Both the position numbers and the translations under genes were made by a program. DNA of 64,000 nucleotides from positions 1 to 64,000 of the forward strand of contig NZ_OY760059.1 of the NCBI RefSeq assembly GCF_963662885.1, written 5' to 3'. Source of the stretch: an uncultured Pseudodesulfovibrio sp. (GTDB taxonomy: Bacteria > Desulfobacterota > Desulfovibrionia > Desulfovibrionales > Desulfovibrionaceae). Shown here one piece after another: positions 58,676 through 64,000 of this stretch (its first letter is position 1; each line of letters begins with the position of its first letter). The notes under the pieces are model-generated. The model searched no databases. It was not told the DNA's origin and was given only the letters and a program-made list of their open reading frames with translations.

Positions 58676-60925
58676 ATGCCAGAACTTAAAATGCCCGCCA
58701 ACCTTCCGGACCCGATCATCAATGAAAACGCAAAGATAGTTTTGCAGCGCAGATACCAGCGCAAGGACCTGGACGGGGTTGTCTACGAGACGGTCAAGGA
58801 ACTGTTCTGGCGAGTGGCTTCGGCCATTGCCAAGGAAGAGGCCAAATACGAGAAATCCACCACCAAGCCCGCAAAGCTGGCCCGGGATTTCTACGACCTG
58901 ATGACCTCCTACCGTTTTCTGCCCAACTCCCCCACCCTGATGAACGCGGGAACCAATCTCGGCCAGTTGGCGGCCTGTTTCGTCCTGCCTGTCGAGGATG
59001 ACATCGAGGGCATCTTCGACGCGGTCAAGCACGCGGCCATGATCCACAAGTCCGGCGGCGGCACGGGCTTCGCCTTCTCCCGCCTGCGGGCCAAGGACTC
59101 GGTGGTCGGCTCCACCGGCGGCGTGGCCTCGGGTCCGCTGTCCTTCCTCAAGATTTTCAACTGCGCCACCGAGCAGATCAAGCAGGGCGGCACCCGGCGC
59201 GGGGCCAACATGGGCATCCTGCGCATCGACCATCCGGACATCATGGAGTTCATCAAGGCCAAGGAGCGCGACGGCGACCTGAACAACTTCAACCTGTCCG
59301 TCGGCCTGACCGAGGCCTTCATGCAGGCCGTGCACGAAAAGGCGGACTACAATCTCATCGCGCCCAACTCCGGCAAGGTCGTGGGTACGCTCAATGCGCG
59401 CGAGGTCTTCAATATCCTGGTCCAGAAGGCCTGGGAGTCCGGCGATCCGGGCATCGTTTTCCTGGACCGCATCAACCGCGACAACCCGACCCCGACCCTG
59501 GGCGAGATCGAATCCACCAACCCCTGCGGCGAGCAGCCCCTGCTGCCCTACGAGGCCTGCAACCTGGGCTCCATCAACCTCGGCCTGTGCTTCGCCAAGG
59601 GAAAGAACGGCAAGGATTCCGAGATCGACTGGGAAGAGCTCAAACGCATCGTTCACCTGTCCGTCCGCTTCCTGGACAACGTCATCGACGCCTCGGTCTA
59701 CCCCCTGCCCCAGATCTCCGACACGGTCCGCAAGAACCGCAAGATCGGCCTGGGCGTCATGGGCTGGGCCGACCTGCTCTATCAGCTGAAGATTGCCTAC
59801 AACTCCCAGACCGCCGTGGACATGGCCGAACGGGTCATGAAGTTCATCCAGGCCGAAGCCCGCAGCGCTTCCAAGCAGCTGGCAACCGAGCGTGGCGAGT
59901 TCGCCACCTACCCGGAATCCACCTTCGGCGCCGCCAACCTCGGCCCCTACCGCAACGCCACCACCACGACCATCGCGCCCACCGGCACCCTGTCCATCAT
60001 CGCGGGCTGCTCGTCCGGCGTTGAGCCGCTCTTCGCACTCAGCTTCGTGCGCAACGTCATGGACAACGACAAGCTGGTCGAGACCAACCCGTACTTCGAG
60101 GCCGCCCTCAAGGACGCCGACGCCTTTTCCGGCAAGCTCATGGAGGAGATCGCCAAGGTCGGCACCATCAAGAAGATGGACCACCTGCCCGAGCACCTGC
60201 GCACGGTCTTCGTGACCTCCATGGACGTGGAGCCCATCTGGCACCTCAAGATGCAGGCCGCTTTCCAGAAATACACGGACAACGCGGTCTCCAAGACCGT
60301 GAACCTGCCCAACTCCGCTACCAAGGAAGATATCTGGGACATCTACTGGAAGGCGTACGAGTACGGCTGCAAGGGTGTGACCGTGTACCGCGACGGCTCC
60401 AAGACCTCCCAGGTCCTGTGCACCGGCGATGCGGAGAAGAAAAAGGAAGAGGCCGCCAAGGGCAAATCCATCGTTCAGGACCGCCCGGACGTTATCTACG
60501 GCTTCACCCAGAAGATCCCCACCGGCCTGGGCATGCTCTTCCTGACCGTCAATGAAGTGAACAACAAGCCGTTCGAGGTCTTCGCCACCATCGGCAAGTC
60601 CGGCGGCTCCATCACCGCCAAGGCCGAAGCCATCGGCCGCCTGGTCTCCCTGGCCCTGCGCTCCGGCGTCGAAGTCCGCGAGATCGTGCAGCAGCTCAAG
60701 GGCATCGGCGGCGAGAATCCCAAGTTCATGAAGAAGCACCTGGTCAAGTCCATCCCGGACGCCATCGCCTATGTGTTCGAATCCCGCTACCTCAGCGGCG
60801 ACCACGTGGACGGCGAAGTCGCCTCCCTGAACCGCGAGCTCTGCCCCGAATGCGGCGAGCTCCTGGTCTTCGAGGAAGGCTGCCACATGTGCAAATCCTG
60901 CGCTTACACCAAGTGCGGCGGCTAA
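58676..60925 (+). CDS. nrdJ: Class II (adenosylcobalamin-dependent) ribonucleotide reductase
   Basis: NrdJ makes deoxyribonucleotides in a B12-dependent way and works with or without oxygen. The 749-residue protein has the class II hallmark segments: FLPNSPTLMNAGTNLGQLAA, SGGGTGFAFSRLR, NPCGEQPLLPYEACNLGSIN (the last covers the active-site Cys/Glu region), and a late TGTLSIIAGCSSGVEPLF. A cysteine-rich C-terminal tail follows (CPECGELLVF, then CHMCKSCAYTKC). The start is the ATG at 58676 with a weak site. Its 290-base upstream region holds an attenuator-like pair of hairpins and the operator dyad. No B12 riboswitch is visible. Confidence 0.96.
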   Translation: MPELKMPANLPDPIINENAKIVLQRRYQRKDLDGVVYETVKELFWRVASAIAKEEAKYEKSTTKPAKLARDFYDLMTSYRFLPNSPTLMNAGTNLGQLAACFVLPVEDDIEGIFDAVKHAAMIHKSGGGTGFAFSRLRAKDSVVGSTGGVASGPLSFLKIFNCATEQIKQGGTRRGANMGILRIDHPDIMEFIKAKERDGDLNNFNLSVGLTEAFMQAVHEKADYNLIAPNSGKVVGTLNAREVFNILVQKAWESGDPGIVFLDRINRDNPTPTLGEIESTNPCGEQPLLPYEACNLGSINLGLCFAKGKNGKDSEIDWEELKRIVHLSVRFLDNVIDASVYPLPQISDTVRKNRKIGLGVMGWADLLYQLKIAYNSQTAVDMAERVMKFIQAEARSASKQLATERGEFATYPESTFGAANLGPYRNATTTTIAPTGTLSIIAGCSSGVEPLFALSFVRNVMDNDKLVETNPYFEAALKDADAFSGKLMEEIAKVGTIKKMDHLPEHLRTVFVTSMDVEPIWHLKMQAAFQKYTDNAVSKTVNLPNSATKEDIWDIYWKAYEYGCKGVTVYRDGSKTSQVLCTGDAEKKKEEAAKGKSIVQDRPDVIYGFTQKIPTGLGMLFLTVNEVNNKPFEVFATIGKSGGSITAKAEAIGRLVSLALRSGVEVREIVQQLKGIGGENPKFMKKHLVKSIPDAIAYVFESRYLSGDHVDGEVASLNRELCPECGELLVFEEGCHMCKSCAYTKCGG

Positions 60926-60931
60926 CGCCGC

Positions 60932-60993
60932 CCCCGGGGGAAGGGGAGAGGGGAACCCTTTGAAAAGGGCTTCCCCTCTCCCCTTCCCCCGGC
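60932..60993. repeat. GC-rich palindromic intergenic repeat, copy 2
   Basis: The left arm (60932-60958, GGGGGAAGGGGAGAGGGGAA at its core) pairs with the right arm (60969-60993) around CCCTTTGAAAAGGG. It follows the nrdJ stop codon. The same architecture and the following CCCCATCCCC run occur at 7276-7350. Confidence 0.75.
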
Positions 60994-61051
60994 CCCCCAT
61001 CCCCTCTCCCTTCCTAAACTTTTTAGTTCCGCTTTGCGGAGTATGTCGCCC

Positions 61052-61093
61052 AAAAAAGGCCCTTGGTTCCGCACGGAACCAAGGGCCTTTTTC
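61052..61093. terminator. Bidirectional intrinsic terminator
   Basis: AAAGGCCCTTGGTTCC (61055-61070) pairs perfectly with GGAACCAAGGGCCTTT (61075-61090) around GCAC, with A and T runs at the two sides. It can serve nrdJ on the plus strand and the nuclease gene on the minus strand. Confidence 0.92.
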
Positions 61094-61233
61094 TTGATGG
61101 AGCGACTCGGGCGCACAGCGCCCGACAGCTGTTGTACTCCTCCTCGCCCTGACGAGACAGGCAGTCGCTCTAGAAGCCGAACTCCCCCGGCTCCGCGACA
61201 TCTTATACGTGAATGAAATCGGGAATGGGACGG

Positions 61234-62352
61234 CTATGTCTTTTCCGGACAACCACACTCCACGAATGCCTGTTGTCGCTCGTCGAAGTAGGCCAAATCG
61301 ATTTGCAAAGAGTGCAACAACTCGATTTCCTTTTGATTCAATGGCTTATAATTGATGACAACCTTCAATTCAGCCCGCGGGTCGTTATTGAACCTGTACT
61401 CAAGAAGTTGGCCGATGGAAGCACGAATGGCATATTTCGACGGGACGTTTTTTGTCGGCTTCACCTCGCAATAAATCAGATTGCCTGCTTGATCCTCGTA
61501 TTGGATATCGATGTCGTTTTCATTCTCCCTTGGAGTAATGCCCTTCTTCTTCAGATGGTCCACATAGGCGGCTTGCAGCTCTGCGTGATACGGATGAACC
61601 GTCCTCTCGCCTTCAACGCTGTATACGATCTGTCTGCTGACCGCCCCGCCTCCCTTCCTTCTCTTTTCTCTTTCGGTCTTCAACGGATTGCCCTTTGCCA
61701 GGTCTTTCCGTGAGCCCTTTTTGGGGACAAGAAAACTATCCTCCGACAGCCAAGTCCAAATGGGATGCACCTTGGGCAAATTGCGCTGAAGGAAGTTGGC
61801 AACCGATTCCACTGAAACATCTATTTTCTTTTGGTACCTATTCGTCAATTCTCCGGAACCAATAAAATCTCTGGCATTGATCGGAACCGGAGCAGGAAAC
61901 CAGAAGAACAACTCCGTCAGGCAGCACCAATTCACATACTGGTATTGCCCTTGCCAAAAAGACATAAAATCGTCGTGAGTGGGGAAGGTGCCTTTTGACT
62001 TTGCGAATTGCCAGGCCGAGCGATGTCTATCGTAAAGAAAAGGCACATCAGCAATTATTTCATTTCTATATTTCTCGGTAGAAAAGACTCCCGCCGCGAC
62101 ACCGACGGCATGTTGTCCCCTACAGTTGGCATACATGAGCATCAACAGCCTGCCGTCGGCAAAATCCGAGGCATCGTTTATCCCCTCTGAGTGGAACAAT
62201 TTACGGCCCTGCCACGTCATGGCCGGATTGTTATTCCACTCCTCAAAACCAAAACCATTCTCAGCGACAAAACCGAATCCGCTATGGTATCCTGCAGGGG
62301 CCGTGTAGTTGTTTGGATTATAAAGAATCGGTTTCAGTATGCAGGCCTTCAT
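61234..62352 (-). CDS. Stand-alone PD-(D/E)XK-type nuclease with an unknown N-terminal domain
   Basis: The 372-residue protein has a C-terminal restriction-type nuclease core: E258, the acidic D280/D282 in ENDIDIQYED, the E296-V-K298 in IYCEVKP, then helix IGQLLEYRF with Q315. This is the ExK arrangement of the PD-(D/E)XK fold. The first 200 or so residues (GFGFVAENGFGFEEWNN, WQGRKLFHSEG, NCRGQHAVGVAAGVF) are aromatic-rich and unrecognised; they may read a DNA modification. The gene is clearly richer in A and T than its neighbours and stands alone, which points to recent transfer. No methyltransferase lies next to it. The start has AGGAGA upstream. A defence role is plausible but not shown. 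Confidence 0.72.
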   Translation of the reverse strand: MKACILKPILYNPNNYTAPAGYHSGFGFVAENGFGFEEWNNNPAMTWQGRKLFHSEGINDASDFADGRLLMLMYANCRGQHAVGVAAGVFSTEKYRNEIIADVPFLYDRHRSAWQFAKSKGTFPTHDDFMSFWQGQYQYVNWCCLTELFFWFPAPVPINARDFIGSGELTNRYQKKIDVSVESVANFLQRNLPKVHPIWTWLSEDSFLVPKKGSRKDLAKGNPLKTEREKRRKGGGAVSRQIVYSVEGERTVHPYHAELQAAYVDHLKKKGITPRENENDIDIQYEDQAGNLIYCEVKPTKNVPSKYAIRASIGQLLEYRFNNDPRAELKVVINYKPLNQKEIELLHSLQIDLAYFDERQQAFVECGCPEKT

Positions 62353-62401
62353 TATGTCTCCTGAATTGTAGATATGGCGATGACACGCTATCGCAAGTCG
62401 C

Positions 62402-63733
62402 CTATTTCACATACCCCCACTCTACCAGCCTTTGATAGGCGTGCTGGGCCTGGTCGCCCTTGTTCACCTTCTGGAGGAAATTGTAGTAGGCCTGGGCCGC
62501 GTCCCTTTGGTGGCCCATCCCTTCCTGGGCGTAGCCCTTGTAGAAGCCCACGTAGGGGTTGCCGGGCAGGGCCTTGTCGTAGGCGTCGAAGCTGGCCAGG
62601 GCCTGGTCGTATTTCTTTGCCTTGAGCTGAAGCACGCCGGCCACCTGGCTGGCCTGGGCCTCGGAGGGGTAGACGTCTCGGGCGTGCTCGGCATAGGGCA
62701 GGGCCTTGTCGTATTTCTCCTGGGCGATGAGCAGCTTGGACATGAGCAGCAGGCCGGTGTAGTCGTTGGGGGCCAGCTTCAGGGCCTGGCCCATCTTGTC
62801 CTCGGCATCATTGTACTTCTTCTCGCCGCCGAGCTTCTCCGCGTCCTGCATGTCGCGGATGGCCGGGCCGAGCTTGCGCAGGTCCACGGTGTTGTCCATG
62901 TACCGCTCGCGGTAGAACGCGTACTTCTTGGCCCCGTAATATTGCTTGTTCACGGCCTGCCGGGCCGTGGCCAGCCGCTCCGAACTCATGGGGTGCGTGG
63001 CGAACATGACTTCGAGCGCGCTCGGCTCGCGGGTATGCTGCTCATTGAGCATCTCCATGAGCCCGACCATGCCTTCGGGATTGTAGTCGGCGCGGGTCAT
63101 GTATTCCAGGCCGAGCGCGTCGGCCTGGCGCTCGTCGTCGCGGCTGTAGGAGGCCAGAAGCAGCCCTGCTCCGAGTCCGCCAAGACCGCCTGCAATGGTC
63201 CCCCATGTCCCACCGTACTTGGCCCCGATGGCCGCTCCGCCCAGAGAGGCCAGCCCACCGATAACCATCTGCGAGCTCATGCGCGAGGCCGTGTGCCGAG
63301 CGTTGACGTGGCCTATCTCGTGGCCGAGCAGCGCGGCCATCTCGGCCTCGTTGTCCACATTGAGCAGGATGCCGCGAGTACAGGCCACGGTCCCGCCGGG
63401 AAAGGCGTAGGCGTTGACATAGTTGGCGTTGACCACATGAAAGTCGTAGGGCATCTGCGGCCGATGGGAGACATCCGACAGGGACCGTCCCACACCCGAC
63501 ACGTACTTGTTCAGCGAGGTGTCCAGGGTGGTCCCGTAGTCATTGGACAACTGCTGGGGCGATGCCTGTTTGTCCATCTGGATTTCCTGCTCCTCGCTGA
63601 CCAGCATGAACTGGCTCTGGCCGGTGACAGGGTTTTTGGCGCACCCCGACACCCCGGCGGCCGCGAGGGTCATGGCCCCGGCCTTGAGAAATTCCCGCCG
63701 CGATGGGCGGGGACGTATATACATAGGCTTCAT
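62402..63733 (-). CDS. M48-family metalloprotease lipoprotein with C-terminal TPRs
   Basis: The 443-residue protein has a Tat-type lipoprotein signal (SRREFLKAGAMTLAAAGVSGC; lipidated C31, with only the last 20 residues being the classical part). The zinc protease core is H138-EIG-H142 with a downstream glutamate in YSRDDERQADALG. After it a TPR region starts about residue 290. This matches the BepA/YfgC-like group that maintains outer-membrane proteins. The start at 63733 follows GGGAG. It probably acts in the periplasm on misfolded outer-membrane proteins. Confidence 0.9.
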   Translation of the reverse strand: MKPMYIRPRPSRREFLKAGAMTLAAAGVSGCAKNPVTGQSQFMLVSEEQEIQMDKQASPQQLSNDYGTTLDTSLNKYVSGVGRSLSDVSHRPQMPYDFHVVNANYVNAYAFPGGTVACTRGILLNVDNEAEMAALLGHEIGHVNARHTASRMSSQMVIGGLASLGGAAIGAKYGGTWGTIAGGLGGLGAGLLLASYSRDDERQADALGLEYMTRADYNPEGMVGLMEMLNEQHTREPSALEVMFATHPMSSERLATARQAVNKQYYGAKKYAFYRERYMDNTVDLRKLGPAIRDMQDAEKLGGEKKYNDAEDKMGQALKLAPNDYTGLLLMSKLLIAQEKYDKALPYAEHARDVYPSEAQASQVAGVLQLKAKKYDQALASFDAYDKALPGNPYVGFYKGYAQEGMGHQRDAAQAYYNFLQKVNKGDQAQHAYQRLVEWGYVK

Positions 63734-63902
63734 TGTCGTCTCCCTGCGTTCTTCAGTCCCGCCCAATGTACCGCAAACCAGCGCGCCTGTTCAACCCCGG
63801 GCAATGGGCAGGTGGGCCGAACCGCCCGGTGTTGACACCCCATCCCGGTTGGGACATCATCGCCCTAGCATCGCCATTTAACTACATTTTCGTAGGATAG
63901 AA

Positions 63903-64000
63903 ATGCACAAATTCCTGATTGTGAAAGTGGGCGGCACCTTTGCCGACTATGCCGCCGAGCGCGGCGATTTCGAGGACTGGACCGTACGGGGCATGTCCCT
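63903..64000 (+). CDS. Start of a class I glutamine amidotransferase-like protein (cut by window end)
   Basis: The frame MHKFLIVKVGGTFADYAAER runs off the window end, giving only 32 residues. The opening strand, then GGTFADYA, resembles the beginning of GMP-synthase-like glutamine amidotransferases. The start codon at 63903 follows a weak TAGGATAG. The active-site region lies outside the window, so the call is tentative. Confidence 0.5.
   Translation, partial: MHKFLIVKVGGTFADYAAERGDFEDWTVRGMS

Overview
The window is a GC-rich bacterial chromosome segment, densely coded on both strands. The gene set suggests a Gram-negative, flagellated, mostly anaerobic bacterium, most likely a Desulfovibrio or Pseudodesulfovibrio relative (Desulfobacterota). 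Pointers are a B12-dependent (class II) ribonucleotide reductase, motA followed by two motB-type genes, XRE-cupin regulators paired with acyl-CoA synthetases, Tat-exported proteins and GC-rich palindromic intergenic repeats. The assignment is inference from gene content; the window has no rRNA and no tRNA that I could see.

Layout. 1-7340: the start of an autotransporter-like protein (cut by the window edge), rsmG, topA with five zinc ribbons, and a Tat-exported HD-domain protein. 7341-13471: yggS followed by a motility cluster motA-motB-motB-fliL-fliN-fliO-fliP-fliQ. 13630-18523: four exported proteins of unknown role, namely a beta-propeller with a CxxCH haem motif, a Gly-rich secreted protein, and two proteins sharing a C-terminal peptidoglycan-binding-like domain. 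18695-25376: a Lon-like protease, a small solute-binding protein, a phosphoesterase, rlmH, a small acidic protein and an Nramp-UspA fusion. 25598-30274: two tandem pairs of XRE-cupin regulator plus acyl-CoA synthetase. 30458-32768: TPR protein and FetAB-type exporter. 33650-41113: two glycosyltransferase genes (one fused to a polysaccharide deacetylase), a sigma-54 activator with a degenerate receiver, a periplasmic binding protein and azlCD. 41231-47987: radA, pgi, a histidine kinase, a conserved unknown, a LysM lipoprotein and ada. 48153-53790: a STAS protein, a SpoIIE-type phosphatase fused to an RsbW-type kinase, and an ABC exporter with a very large insertion in its ATPase domain. 54038-64000: an AhpD-like protein, an aminotransferase, an SRPBCC gene with a MerR-methyltransferase fusion, nrdJ, an isolated AT-richer PD-(D/E)XK-type nuclease, an M48 protease lipoprotein, and the start of a glutamine amidotransferase.

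Non-coding structure is notable. Two copies of a roughly 700-bp element lie in opposite orientation at 32856-33557 and 54457-55161. They carry conserved nested hairpins but no convincing gene. A second, shorter GC-rich palindrome family lies behind several genes. The dyad CTAGA-N5-TCTAG occurs upstream of both yggS/motAB and nrdJ, which suggests a shared regulator. Long hairpins sit next to topA, before the AhpD-like gene and in the nrdJ leader.

The best leads for something undescribed are the structured 700-bp inverted repeats, the four-gene envelope cluster after fliQ, the insertion-bearing ABC exporter beside the partner-switching pair, the MerR-methyltransferase/SRPBCC pair, and the isolated nuclease. 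No CRISPR array, prophage or intact insertion sequence was seen.
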